From Dehalococcoidia bacterium (lineage in GTDB: Bacteria > Chloroflexota > Dehalococcoidia > DSTF01 > JALHUB01), in the NCBI GenBank assembly GCA_030018455.1, contig JASEFU010000001.1:373545-437544 (forward strand): 64,000 nucleotides of DNA, given 5' to 3'. A model generated the notes under the pieces. It saw only the letters and a program-made list of their open reading frames with translations, was not told the origin of the DNA and ran no database searches. The first letter of the stretch is position 1. Each line of letters starts with the position of its first letter. Positions 24,408 through 33,209 of the stretch are shown here, piece by piece. The position numbers and the translations under genes were made by a program.

Positions 24408-26000
24408 CTAGTACTTAACAGCCTTGCCGTACTTCTCGCGCAGCACCGTCTTCAGCACCTTCATCGTCGGGTTTCGCGGCAGGGCGTCGGTGAAATCGAC
24501 CGACTTCGGCTTCTTGTAGCTTGCGAGGTGCTGCTTGCAGAACTCGATGACCTCTTCTTCGGTCAGAGTCTCGCCCGGCTTGGGCACCACCACGGCCTTC
24601 ACCGCCTCGCCCCACTGCTCGTCGTAGACGCCGATGACGGCCGCCTCCAGGATCTTGGGGTGCCGGTAGAGCACCTCTTCCACCTCGGCGGGATAGACGT
24701 TCTCCCCGCCGCTGATGATCATGTCCGTCTTGCGGTCGACGATGTAGATGTAACCTTCCTCATCGCGTCGCACCATGTCTCCGGAATGGAACCACCCGTT
24801 CCTCATGGCCCGGGCTGTTCCCTCCGGGTCCTTGTAGTACTCCTTCATGATGTTGGGTCCCTGGTAGACGGCCTCCCCGATCTCGCCGACGGGGACGTCT
24901 CGGTCTTCGTCGTCGACCACGCGGATCTCAATGAGCGGGAGGCCCCTACCGACAGAAGCGACCTTCCGCTCGCTCTCGGAGGGCCCGATTATGGAGACGA
25001 GGGCGCCGGTCTCGGTCTGCCCGAAGCAATCGTAGACCAGAAGGCCGGGAAATCGCTCCGTCATCGCTCTGCGCGTCTGGGTAGGAAGGACGGCGGCGCC
25101 GGAAACCCATATCTTGAGCGAACTGAAATCGTACTTCTCTATGTCGGGCAGCAGCAGGAGAAAGCTGGCCATGGCAGGAATGAGGAGGATGGATATGATC
25201 TTCTCTCGCTCAATGATCTCCATGATCTCGTTCGGGTCGAACGTCTGGGTGGGCAGGACGACCGTCGCGCCGACGAGGAGATGCGCCTGGCAGTAGCCGA
25301 AGGAAGCGAGATGGTATAGCGGCGGAGGCGAGCAGACCCGGAAGTCCCACAGATTGCCCACTCCGGGCTCAGAGGTCACCTGCAAAGAGGCCAGGAGCCA
25401 CATGATAACCTGGCCCTTATGGGTTATCACCGCGCCCTTAGGCCTGCCCGTGGTCCCTGCCGTGTACATGATGAATGCGGCGTCGTCCTCATCGACAAGG
25501 ACGAGCGGCTCCTCTTCCGGATAGTCGCGGATCAGGGTCTCGTAGTGGAGCATCCCTTCCACCGGCTCCCTCGAAACGGATATGTATTGCCGGACCAGCG
25601 GCAGGTCCTTCGTAATCCCCTTCACAGTGTCCGCGAACTGTTCACTGATCACGACGGCCACGGCATCGGCATTGTTGACGATGTAGGTGATCTCTTCCGG
25701 ATGGAGCCTGAAATTGACGGGCACCGCTACCGCCCCAATCTTGGCGAGGGCAAAGTAACACTCAAGGTACTGATTGCAGTTCGTCATGAGAAGCGCGACC
25801 TTCTCGCCCTTGCCGACACCCATCTCCAGGAAGGCGTGAGCCAGGCGGTTTATCCGGCCGTTGAACTCCCGGTAGGTGAGGCGAGTGTCGCCGAATATGA
25901 GGGCTTCCTTATCGGGGAACTTGCGGGCGTTTCGAGCTATCAGTTCTCCCAGGAGCAGCCTGCGCGCGAGTTCCTCCTGGACCGTCTGCCCAAACGTCAT
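24408..26000 (-). CDS. Acyl-CoA synthetase (AMP-forming)
   Basis: The 530-aa ligase belongs to the ANL superfamily. The P-loop is IMYTAGTTGRPKGAVITHKG, the hinge and motif region is GWFHSGDMVRRDEEGYIYIVDRKTDMIISGGENVYPAEVE, and the C-terminal catalytic Lys region reads NPTMKVLKTVLREKYG, where most relatives have GK instead of MK. It activates a carboxylate to its CoA thioester via an acyl-adenylate. The open frame extends about 100 codons upstream, but the ATG at 26000 has GGAAGGAG eight bases before it and matches the family start. It is oriented toward the binding-protein gene. Confidence 0.9.
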   Translation of the reverse strand: MTFGQTVQEELARRLLLGELIARNARKFPDKEALIFGDTRLTYREFNGRINRLAHAFLEMGVGKGEKVALLMTNCNQYLECYFALAKIGAVAVPVNFRLHPEEITYIVNNADAVAVVISEQFADTVKGITKDLPLVRQYISVSREPVEGMLHYETLIRDYPEEEPLVLVDEDDAAFIMYTAGTTGRPKGAVITHKGQVIMWLLASLQVTSEPGVGNLWDFRVCSPPPLYHLASFGYCQAHLLVGATVVLPTQTFDPNEIMEIIEREKIISILLIPAMASFLLLLPDIEKYDFSSLKIWVSGAAVLPTQTRRAMTERFPGLLVYDCFGQTETGALVSIIGPSESERKVASVGRGLPLIEIRVVDDEDRDVPVGEIGEAVYQGPNIMKEYYKDPEGTARAMRNGWFHSGDMVRRDEEGYIYIVDRKTDMIISGGENVYPAEVEEVLYRHPKILEAAVIGVYDEQWGEAVKAVVVPKPGETLTEEEVIEFCKQHLASYKKPKSVDFTDALPRNPTMKVLKTVLREKYGKAVKY

Positions 26001-26216
26001 TGGCGGCGCTCCTTCCAGCTTCAATACTTCGCGACACGGGGCCGCGCTTCCGTTCGAGCGTCCGGCGGGTCGCGCTTCGACGGCGGCGCGCCGACAGCAT
26101 TTTATCCGATCTTTTCGGGGATCGTAAGGTACCCCTTGAATCTCGCCAGTCGGTGTCGCTTCCGGCCAGGGTTGACCGCTAATGCCAACAAATGGCAACT
26201 TAGGGCAACGGATCCA

Positions 26217-26699
26217 ATGCGCCCTGAGAAAACGATCCTGTTTGTATGCACGGGGAACACCTGCCGCAGCCCGATGGCGGAAGCGCTGTTCAACAAGGCG
26301 GCTTCCGCCGCTCAATCGAATCTACGCGCGGAGTCCGCCGGTCTCCACGCCGGCAATGGCGTCCCGGCAACCGATAACGCCTGCGCGGTAATGCGGACAC
26401 TGGGCATAGACATCTCCTCTCATCGCAGCCGCCGGCTCACGAGGGAGCTCATGGACAGGGCCGACCTCGTCCTCGCCATGTCGACGGTCCAGCGGGGGCG
26501 CGTCGTGGCGTCATTCCCCGACGCGAAGGGCAAGGTCAGGGTGCTCGGCGAGTACGCCGGCACAGGCGTCGACGTAGACGACCCCTTCGGCCGGACCCTC
26601 GAAGCGTACCACCGATGCGCGGAGCAGCTCTCGCAACTGGTAGCGGCCGTCCACAACCGCCTGGCCCATTGCGATGAGACGGGGGAAACGCAGGAGTAG
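26217..26699 (+). CDS. Low-molecular-weight phosphatase, probably protein-arginine phosphatase (YwlE-like)
   Basis: The 160-aa protein has the phosphatase loop FVCTGNTCRSPMAEALF, with nucleophile Cys11 and Arg17, and a C-terminal DPFG holding the general-acid Asp. The Thr directly after the nucleophile is the feature known to favour phospho-arginine over phospho-tyrosine in YwlE. A partner arginine kinase (McsB) is not in the window. The longer open frame upstream is antisense to the CoA ligase and is not taken as coding. Confidence 0.85.
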   Translation: MRPEKTILFVCTGNTCRSPMAEALFNKAASAAQSNLRAESAGLHAGNGVPATDNACAVMRTLGIDISSHRSRRLTRELMDRADLVLAMSTVQRGRVVASFPDAKGKVRVLGEYAGTGVDVDDPFGRTLEAYHRCAEQLSQLVAAVHNRLAHCDETGETQE

Positions 26700-26768
26700 C
26701 TCCTCTCGCCGCCCTTATCACCTTCCGCTTTGGGGGACCTTTCGCTCCACACCGGACGGCCGCATCGC

Positions 26769-26797
26769 TTGACGATGTTGATGGGAATCGCTACACT
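26769..26797 (+). promoter_or_regulatory. Promoter of the thiolase-fold/DUF35/CoA-ligase operon
   Basis: TTGACG (26769-26774) and TACACT (26792-26797) are separated by exactly 17 bases, about 60 bases before the first gene. Confidence 0.6.
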
Positions 26798-26862
26798 CGT
26801 GCCACGTTCGATAGGGTGACACCCGCTGCATCCGCCGGCCCCTAACGCGCGGAGGGAGACGC

Positions 26863-28011
26863 GTGAGCGGCAGAGTATGTATCGTCGGTATCGGTCAAAC
26901 GCATCACCGCGGCCCGGGCGGCGACCTCGCGTACCATGAGTTCGGCTTCCACGCAGCGAAGGCCGCCATGGAGGACGCAGGCCTGACGCGAGGCGACATC
27001 GATACCGTGCTCGCCTCCGGCTGGGACGTCCTCGACGGCCGCACCATCTCCGACATGCATCTCGTCCCCGCTGCCGGCGGCTATTTGAAAGACTCCGCCA
27101 AGGTCGCGGACGACGGCATTCTAGCCTTCGCCTACGCCTACATGCGGATCGCGAGCGGCGCCTTCGACACGGCGCTGGTGATGGGCCATGGGCACGCCGA
27201 GGCGCCCACGGAGCTCGTGAGCAACGTGGCGATGGACCCCTTCTTCTATCGCCCGCTCGGCATGAGCGCGACGCCCGCTCTCGCCCTTCAAGCCTCCTCC
27301 TACGCCTCCCGCTACGGGGTCGGCGAGAATCAGGCGGCGGCCGTCGTCGAGAAGAACCGGCGGCAGGGCGCGAACAACTCCTGCGCACATCTCCAGAAGC
27401 CGGTCACCCGGGAGGAGGTGCTTTCCTCAGAGATGGTCGCCTGGCCTCTGCATGCGCTCGACTGCGCGCCGAAATCGGTGGGCGCGGTCGCCCTCGTCCT
27501 GTGTTCTGAAGACAGGGCAAAGCGGATCAGCGCCCGCTGGGCCACCGTCGAGGGCATCGGCTGGGCCACGAGCTCGTACCACATCGGCGCCGTTGACCTC
27601 TGGCGGCTCGACGCTCTGGCCCAGGCCGCGGAGGCGGCGTACGCGATGGCCGGCATCGACGATCCCCTCGGGCAACTGGACGTGGCCGAGATACACGACG
27701 TGACCTCCTATCACGAGCTCATGACCTACGAGGCGTTGGGATGGGCCCCGGAAGGCGGCGCGGCGGCGCTTCTCGAGCAAGGGGCGACGTCAATGGGGGG
27801 CCGTTTGCCCGTTAACCCGTCCGGGGGCGCGTTGAGCACTAACATCGGAGCGGGGACCGGCCTCGTGCGGGTAGCGGAAGCGGCGCTTCAGGTGTTGGGG
27901 CGCGCCGATGGCCGCCAGGTCGAGGCGCGGACGGCCCTCGCTCACGGCGTGAGCGCCCTGACGGGGTCGGTCGCGCAAACGCACGGCGTAGTAGTCCTGA
28001 GGGGGAGGTGA
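26863..28011 (+). CDS. Thiolase-fold protein lacking the catalytic cysteine (first of pair)
   Basis: The 382-aa protein aligns with SCP2-type thiolases over its length (VCIVGIGQTHH, then LDVAEIHDVTSYHELMTYEALG, then LPVNPSGGALSTNIGAG). The loop that normally carries the nucleophilic Cys instead reads ILAFAYAYMRIASGAFD, without Cys. The GHPxG motif of the second catalytic Cys/His region is replaced by STNIGAG, although the His in AEIHD is kept. It therefore cannot be a normal thiolase. Known Cys-less thiolase-fold proteins include non-catalytic partners and the retro-aldolase Ltp2. Start is GTG with GGAGGGAG upstream; the stop is three bases from the next gene. Confidence 0.85.
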   Translation: MSGRVCIVGIGQTHHRGPGGDLAYHEFGFHAAKAAMEDAGLTRGDIDTVLASGWDVLDGRTISDMHLVPAAGGYLKDSAKVADDGILAFAYAYMRIASGAFDTALVMGHGHAEAPTELVSNVAMDPFFYRPLGMSATPALALQASSYASRYGVGENQAAAVVEKNRRQGANNSCAHLQKPVTREEVLSSEMVAWPLHALDCAPKSVGAVALVLCSEDRAKRISARWATVEGIGWATSSYHIGAVDLWRLDALAQAAEAAYAMAGIDDPLGQLDVAEIHDVTSYHELMTYEALGWAPEGGAAALLEQGATSMGGRLPVNPSGGALSTNIGAGTGLVRVAEAALQVLGRADGRQVEARTALAHGVSALTGSVAQTHGVVVLRGR

Positions 28012-28014
28012 GCG

Positions 28015-29187
28015 ATGCCGCGGCGCGTCGCCATTGCCGGCGTCGGTCTGACCCGCTGTTCGAGCTGGCGGAAAGACGTAGCGTACCCTGAGCTCGTGTA
28101 TGAGGCGACGAGTGCTGCCCTTCAGGACGCGAACGTTACCCCCGACGACGTGAATGCCGTCGTGTACGGCTCCATGGACCCCTTCGATGGCCTGAACGCG
28201 CCGGAGAAATGGAACGTGGACGCCTGCGCGGCCGCGGGCATGCTCGGGAAGCCGTATCTCAAGATAAGCACGGGCGGGACGACCGGCGGCTCGACGGCTC
28301 TCGCAGCCTACTATCACGTCGCTTCCGGCCTGTACGACGTCGTGCTGGCGGTCGCCTCGCAAAGGGTGGGCGAGACGCTGGAGGCGCAGCTCGTCCTCAA
28401 CACCGCTGTCGACCCCGTTTACGAGCGCGGCTTCGGGATGGGCGCCATCACTGTCGCTGCCATCCAGGCGTGCAGCCACATGCACTACTACGGCACGACC
28501 GAAGAGGACCTGGCTCTGATATCGGTCAGGAACCACGAGAACGCCATGAACAATCCTTACGCGCACCTGCGCGTCAAGTTCAGTGTGCAGGATGCCCTCA
28601 GCTCGCCGATGCTGTCCTGGCCGCTGCGGCTTTCCGATTGCTGCCCGTCCTCCGACGGGGCGTGCGCCATCGTCTTCGCCTCGGAGGAGAAGGCCCGCAG
28701 GCTGGCCCCACAGCCGGCGTGGATCACAGGCGCGGGCCAGATCACCGACAACTACTTCGCCGGCGACCGCCCCTGGTACGAGGACTGGGACAGCCTGGCG
28801 ATGCTGGCCCGGCGCGTCTATCGCATGGCCAAGGTGGACGACCCTCTACGGGAATTCGACGTGGCCGAGCTGTACAACGCCTTCACCATCCAGGAGATCC
28901 TCGAATATGAGGCGCTCGGCTTCTGCGAGCCGGGTAAGGGCGCGGAGATGGTGCGAAAGGGCGTGACGGCCATGGACGGGCAGCTCCCGGTATGCCCTTC
29001 CGGCGGCGTTCTGAGCACCAACGCCATCGGCGCGTCAGGGCTCGTTCGCGTGGCGGAGGCGGCGCTTCAAGTGATGGGCAAGGCCGACAAACGGCAGGTG
29101 CCCAACGTGAAGAAGGCACTGGCCCACGCGTGGGGCGCGACAATCGGGTTTCACACGCTGATGATTCTGGACCGCGAGGCCCCGTAG
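28015..29187 (+). CDS. Thiolase-fold protein lacking the catalytic cysteine (second of pair)
   Basis: The 390-aa protein is related to its upstream neighbour. The nucleophile loop reads ISTGGTTGGSTALAAYYHVA, with Thr/Gly where Cys is expected. The AEvHD-type His is replaced by Tyr (AELYNAFTIQEILEYEALGF), and GHPxG is replaced by CPSGGVLSTNAIGASG. Tyr residues are the catalytic groups in the steroid retro-aldolase Ltp2, so aldol chemistry is a reasonable inference. GGGAGGTGA precedes the ATG and overlaps the previous stop. It is followed by a DUF35 gene, the partner type needed by both archaeal thiolases and Ltp2. Confidence 0.85.
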   Translation: MPRRVAIAGVGLTRCSSWRKDVAYPELVYEATSAALQDANVTPDDVNAVVYGSMDPFDGLNAPEKWNVDACAAAGMLGKPYLKISTGGTTGGSTALAAYYHVASGLYDVVLAVASQRVGETLEAQLVLNTAVDPVYERGFGMGAITVAAIQACSHMHYYGTTEEDLALISVRNHENAMNNPYAHLRVKFSVQDALSSPMLSWPLRLSDCCPSSDGACAIVFASEEKARRLAPQPAWITGAGQITDNYFAGDRPWYEDWDSLAMLARRVYRMAKVDDPLREFDVAELYNAFTIQEILEYEALGFCEPGKGAEMVRKGVTAMDGQLPVCPSGGVLSTNAIGASGLVRVAEAALQVMGKADKRQVPNVKKALAHAWGATIGFHTLMILDREAP

Positions 29188-29206
29188 GCCTTCGGAGGAT
29201 GCTGCC

Positions 29207-29677
29207 ATGACCTCTCAGCAAGAAGAACCTCTGACAATCGACGGCCGGTGGGACATCCCTTACCGTCACACCGCCGGCCAGGCTGCCTCTCGCTTCTTCC
29301 GCGAACTGAAGGAGAACAAGCGCATCGTGGGAGGGCGGTGCCCGAGCTGCCGGCGCGTCCTCGTGCCGCCGAGAAGCTTCTGCGAACGGTGCTTCGTGCC
29401 CGTCGAAGAGTGGGTCGAGGTGGGCGACAAGGGCACCCTGGAGACCTTCACCATCGTCTACGCCCAGTTCACCAGCCTTCCTCCTCCACCCTATTGCGTC
29501 GGCGTAATAAAGCTCGACGGCGCGGACACCGGCCTTATCCACTACGTCGGCGGCGTTGACTTGCAGGACCTGGAGGCAGCCAAGAAGGCGCTGAGCGTCG
29601 GGATGCGCCTGCAGGCTGTCTGGCGCGACCAGCGCGAAGGGAAGATAACCGACATCGAGTATTTCACGCCGGCCTAG
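29207..29677 (+). CDS. DUF35 OB-fold protein with zinc ribbon (acyl-CoA-binding partner)
   Basis: The 156-aa protein has an N-terminal helix region (ASRFFRELKENKRIVGG), a rubredoxin-like zinc ribbon (CPSCRRVLVPPRSFCERC) and an OB-fold (GDKGTLETFTIVYAQF, ending ADTGLIHYVGG). In the archaeal acetoacetyl-CoA thiolase/HMG-CoA synthase complex and in the Ltp2-ChsH2 aldolase complex this domain holds CoA or the acyl chain between enzymes. It lies 19 bases after the second thiolase-fold gene and should form a complex with one or both. The ATG has GGAGGATG upstream. Confidence 0.9.
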   Translation: MTSQQEEPLTIDGRWDIPYRHTAGQAASRFFRELKENKRIVGGRCPSCRRVLVPPRSFCERCFVPVEEWVEVGDKGTLETFTIVYAQFTSLPPPPYCVGVIKLDGADTGLIHYVGGVDLQDLEAAKKALSVGMRLQAVWRDQREGKITDIEYFTPA

Positions 29678-29712
29678 CGTTGCCCGGTCTGTGAGGAAGT
29701 GAGGTCCCGGCC

Positions 29713-31242
29713 ATGGCGCTGAAAACCCCTGAGAATCTTCGCGACCTGCTCGAGCTGAACCTTGCGGAGCGGCCCGACCAGACCTTTATCTACTGGCGGG
29801 ATGAGGAGGTCTCGTACCGCGCGCTCGACGAACGGGCGAACCGCGTGGCGAACGGGCTGCGCGCGCTGGGCGTGGGCAAGGGAGACGTCGTATCGGTCTA
29901 TCTGCCCAACTGTCCGGAGTTCCTCTACACGTGGTTCGGCATCAACAAGCTGGGCGCCGTATTCGGGCCCGTCAACGCCATGTTTAAGGGCGACGAGGTG
30001 CGCCACGTCCTCAGCGATTCCGGCGCAGTGGTCGCGGTCACCAGCCGGGCGCTGATCGATACAATCAATGCTATCCGTGACCAATGCCCCGCTCTTCGGC
30101 AGGTGGTCTGCCTCGAGGGCGAAGCGCCGGGAGCGATGGCCTTCGGGGAATTGATGGACCAGCCTTCCACCCTCGATCCGGTCCCCCTGGCCCGCGATGA
30201 CCTGGCCGCGATCGTCTACACTTCCGGCACGACCGGCCGGCCCAAAGGAGCGATGCTCTCCCATTTCAACTACGTCTGGGACACCATGGCGGCGGTCGAG
30301 GTGATGCCCCTGCAGCCGGGCAACGAGCGTCTGGGGCTCATACTGCCCCTTTTCCACGTCAACGCCCAGCTCACCACCCTTTCGCAGGTCTACGTGGGGG
30401 GCGCTGTCGCCATGTGGGAGCGCTTCAGCCCCAGCGATTTCTGGGAAACGGTACAGCGTTTTCGCCCCACCACGTTCTCGGCCGTGCCCACGATGCTGGG
30501 AATCCTGCTGGCCGTCCCGAGACCGGAAGGGCTGGACACGAGCTCGCTGCGCTACGTCGTCTGCGGTGCCGCTCCCCTGCCGCTCGACGTCTTCGAGCGG
30601 TTTGAGGAGACGTTCAATCTGCGCATAATGGAGGGCTACGGCCTCACCGAGGCGACCTGCGTCTCGTCCATCAACCCGTACTGGGGCATCCGCAAGGTGG
30701 GGTCGATCGGCCTGCCGCTGCGGGGCCAGCCGATGAAGATCGTGGACGACAACATGAACGAGCTGCCGACGGGAGAGCGAGGCGAGATTGTGGTCAAGGG
30801 GCCGAACGTCATGCAGGGGTACTACAACAACCCCGAAGCCACCGCCGAGACAATCGTCGACGGCTGGGTGCGCACCGGCGATGTCGGCTATATGGACGAG
30901 GACGGCTACTTCTTCATCGTCGACCGCAAGAAGGAGATGATCATCCGCGGCGGCGAGAACATCTACCCGCGCGAGATCGAGGAGGTGCTGTTCACCCATC
31001 CCAAGATCGCGGAGGCGGCAGTGATCGGCCGCGCCGACCCGATCTGGGGCGAAGAGGTGATGGCTGTCGTCGTGACCCGGCCGGGGGAAACGCTGACGGC
31101 CGAGGAGGTGCAAGAGTTCTGCAAGGCGCGCCTGGCCAGCTACAAGACGCCGCGCGAGGTGATCTTCCGCGACAGCCTCCCCAAGACTCTTACCGGCAAG
31201 GTGATCAAGAAGGCGCTGAAGGAAGAGCTGGCGCCCGGATAG
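29713..31242 (+). CDS. Acyl-CoA synthetase (AMP-forming), second copy
   Basis: A 509-aa ANL ligase with P-loop IVYTSGTTGRPKGAMLSH near 170-187, GYGLTEATCVSS, GWVRTGDVGYMDEDGYFFIVDRKKEMIIRGGENIYPREIE, and C-terminal catalytic Lys in LPKTLTGKVIKKALKEEL. It supplies CoA thioesters, most likely to the thiolase-fold/DUF35 proteins encoded just upstream (35-base spacer). It is only moderately similar to the ligase at 24408-26000, so the two probably act on different acids. The acid itself is not evident from the sequence. Confidence 0.92.
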   Translation: MALKTPENLRDLLELNLAERPDQTFIYWRDEEVSYRALDERANRVANGLRALGVGKGDVVSVYLPNCPEFLYTWFGINKLGAVFGPVNAMFKGDEVRHVLSDSGAVVAVTSRALIDTINAIRDQCPALRQVVCLEGEAPGAMAFGELMDQPSTLDPVPLARDDLAAIVYTSGTTGRPKGAMLSHFNYVWDTMAAVEVMPLQPGNERLGLILPLFHVNAQLTTLSQVYVGGAVAMWERFSPSDFWETVQRFRPTTFSAVPTMLGILLAVPRPEGLDTSSLRYVVCGAAPLPLDVFERFEETFNLRIMEGYGLTEATCVSSINPYWGIRKVGSIGLPLRGQPMKIVDDNMNELPTGERGEIVVKGPNVMQGYYNNPEATAETIVDGWVRTGDVGYMDEDGYFFIVDRKKEMIIRGGENIYPREIEEVLFTHPKIAEAAVIGRADPIWGEEVMAVVVTRPGETLTAEEVQEFCKARLASYKTPREVIFRDSLPKTLTGKVIKKALKEELAPG

Positions 31243-31405
31243 CGCCCTCGCCCCTCGCCGACGCCCGGATGGCCGGCCGGGGAAGCCCTTCGTCCATTCC
31301 GCAGTCCTCGTGCGACCTCATCTGCTGCGGCCTCGGCTCGCTTTAGCGTCGGGGCCGACCCGAAAGCCCTGCCTCTTACAGCCAGAAACGCGTCGCTGGA
31401 AGAGC

Positions 31406-31435
31406 TTGTACGTGTCCGGAAGGCGGGTTTATAGT
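31406..31435 (+). promoter_or_regulatory. Promoter of the 4-hydroxybutyryl-CoA-dehydratase-type gene
   Basis: TTGTAC (31406-31411) and TATAGT (31430-31435) are 18 bases apart. The leader would be about 120 bases, rich in GC hairpins, with no riboswitch class that I recognise. Confidence 0.45.
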
Positions 31436-31560
31436 GAATCCGTGCCGCGTCCACTCTGGAACGACGGCAGGGCCCGGGGGAGTCCCGACCCGCGCGGCAA
31501 AGCCGGGTGCAGGGCTTGCGGCGACAACACTGAGGGATGCACATCAAGAAGGGAGGAGAC

Positions 31561-33090
31561 ATGAGGACCAAAGAAGAGTACATCCGCGGACTGGCCAAGA
31601 TGCGGCGCAACATCTACTTCAACGGCGAACTCATCGACCGCACCGACGAGCTGCAGATGGACTGCCTCAACACTATCGGCACTACGTTCGACGAAGCGGC
31701 CAGGCCGGAGAACCAGGAACTGTGCACCGCCATCTCTCACCTCACCGGAGAGCGGATCAACCGTTTCACCCACATTCATCAGAACACGGATGACCTGCAC
31801 AGGAAGCAGGACATGACCCGCATGCTCTGCCAGAAGATCGGCGGTTGCATTCAGCGCTGCATGGGGATCGACGCCACGAACGCCATCTACAACGTATCCT
31901 ACGAAGCCGACAAGTCCAACGACGGCACCACCAACTACCACGAGAACTTCAAGAAGTGGCTTATCCGCTTCCAGACGGAGGACCTGGTCGGCTGCTGCGC
32001 CCAGACCGACGTCAAGGGCGACCGCATGCTGCGGCCCGCCGATCAGCCCGACCCCGACGCCTACGTCCACATCAAAGAACGCCTCCCGGACGGCATCGTC
32101 GTCAGCGGCTGCAAGCTCCACATCTCCGAAGCCTCCGTGGCCGATGAGATACTGGTCGTGCCCACGAGGGCCCTGCGCCCCGAGGACAAGGACTATGCGG
32201 TCGCCTTCGCCGTCCCCGGCGACTGGGAAGGCGTGAAGCAGGTGGTCACAATCCACAACCTCCGGCCGAGGGAGATCTACAAGCGCGGCTTCGTGCCCGG
32301 TTCGACCGACTCCTACGTGATCTTCGATAACTGCTTCGTCCCCTGGGAGCGGGTCTTTCTCGCCGGCGAATGGCAGCACGGAGGGGTGCTTGCTCTCCTG
32401 TTCGCCCTGTTCCACCGCCACTCCTACTCCGGCTGCAAGCCTGCCATCGGCGACCTGATCCTGGGCGCGGCCGCCCTCGCTGCTGAAGTGAACAACATTC
32501 AGAAGGCGCCGCACGTGCGGGAGAAGCTGGCGGAGATCATCATGACCACCGAGCTGGGGTACGCCGCCGGCTACACTGCCTCCGACCTTGGCAAGCCGGA
32601 GGTCTACATGCCCGGCGTCGGCTTCGTGCCCTACGGCCCCGGCTCCTATATCCCCAACTCGATTTACTGCAATGTGGGCCGCTGCTTGACCGGCGAGGCG
32701 GTCTTCCGCGAAGCCGAGATCCTCTGCGATATCTCCGGCGGCGTGACGGCGACCTTCCCCTACGAGCGCGACTTCGCGAACCCGGAGACCGGCGATCTGC
32801 TCCGCAAGTACACAAAGCGGAGCCCCACAATGGACGTCGAAGACCAGGCGCAGTTCTGGCGCTACCTGGGCGACATCCTCTGCTCCGCCGCGGGCGGGAT
32901 CCACAACATCGGCTCCTACCACGGCGGCGGGTCGCCTGTAATGGAGCAGATTGCAATCACCACGCAGTACAACATGGAGGCGCGGAAGAAGCTGCTGCGC
33001 TACATCGCCGGGATGAGCGGCGGAGACCGCGAGGCGCTGGTAGACGCCACAACGCGGTATCAGCCCAAGGAAAAGACGCCGGTCAAGTAG
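31561..33090 (+). CDS. 4-hydroxybutyryl-CoA dehydratase / vinylacetyl-CoA isomerase type protein
   Basis: The 509-aa flavoprotein belongs to the 4-hydroxyphenylacetate-3-hydroxylase superfamily. It carries all four ligands of the [4Fe-4S] cluster of the Clostridium aminobutyricum enzyme at matching spacing: Cys96 and Cys100 in GGCIQRCMG, and His285 and Cys292 in FHRHSYSGCK. This separates it from the cluster-free oxygenases and supports a radical dehydration of 4-hydroxybutyryl-CoA or a close analogue to crotonyl-CoA. AAGGGAGGAGAC precedes the ATG. The upstream CoA ligase could form the thioester. No 4-hydroxybutyrate dehydrogenase is nearby, so substrate identity remains open. Confidence 0.88.
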   Translation: MRTKEEYIRGLAKMRRNIYFNGELIDRTDELQMDCLNTIGTTFDEAARPENQELCTAISHLTGERINRFTHIHQNTDDLHRKQDMTRMLCQKIGGCIQRCMGIDATNAIYNVSYEADKSNDGTTNYHENFKKWLIRFQTEDLVGCCAQTDVKGDRMLRPADQPDPDAYVHIKERLPDGIVVSGCKLHISEASVADEILVVPTRALRPEDKDYAVAFAVPGDWEGVKQVVTIHNLRPREIYKRGFVPGSTDSYVIFDNCFVPWERVFLAGEWQHGGVLALLFALFHRHSYSGCKPAIGDLILGAAALAAEVNNIQKAPHVREKLAEIIMTTELGYAAGYTASDLGKPEVYMPGVGFVPYGPGSYIPNSIYCNVGRCLTGEAVFREAEILCDISGGVTATFPYERDFANPETGDLLRKYTKRSPTMDVEDQAQFWRYLGDILCSAAGGIHNIGSYHGGGSPVMEQIAITTQYNMEARKKLLRYIAGMSGGDREALVDATTRYQPKEKTPVK

Positions 33091-33132
33091 CGCTGCTTGC
33101 CCTTAGAGCGACGCGAGTTCGCGTTTCTGATT

Positions 33133-33169
33133 GAGGAGGCTCCGTAAAGGGGGTCTCCTCTCTTATCTT
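33133..33169 (+). terminator. Rho-independent-like terminator after the dehydratase gene
   Basis: GAGGAG (33133-33138) and CTCCTC (33155-33160) form a stem extended by inner GC pairs, followed by the T-rich TCTTATCTT. It lies between convergent genes. Confidence 0.5.
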
Positions 33170-33209
33170 GCGGAAGAATGCGCTGGCCGGGCACCCGCGG
33201 TGCAGCGGG

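Noticed and set aside
24408-26315. 635-codon version of the first CoA ligase
   Set aside because: The extra N-terminal residues lack family similarity and a ribosome site; the ATG at 26000 has both.
31436-31560. Riboswitch in the leader of the dehydratase gene
   Set aside because: The leader has GC-rich hairpins but no conserved core of the cobalamin, SAM, TPP, FMN or glycine classes could be found by eye.
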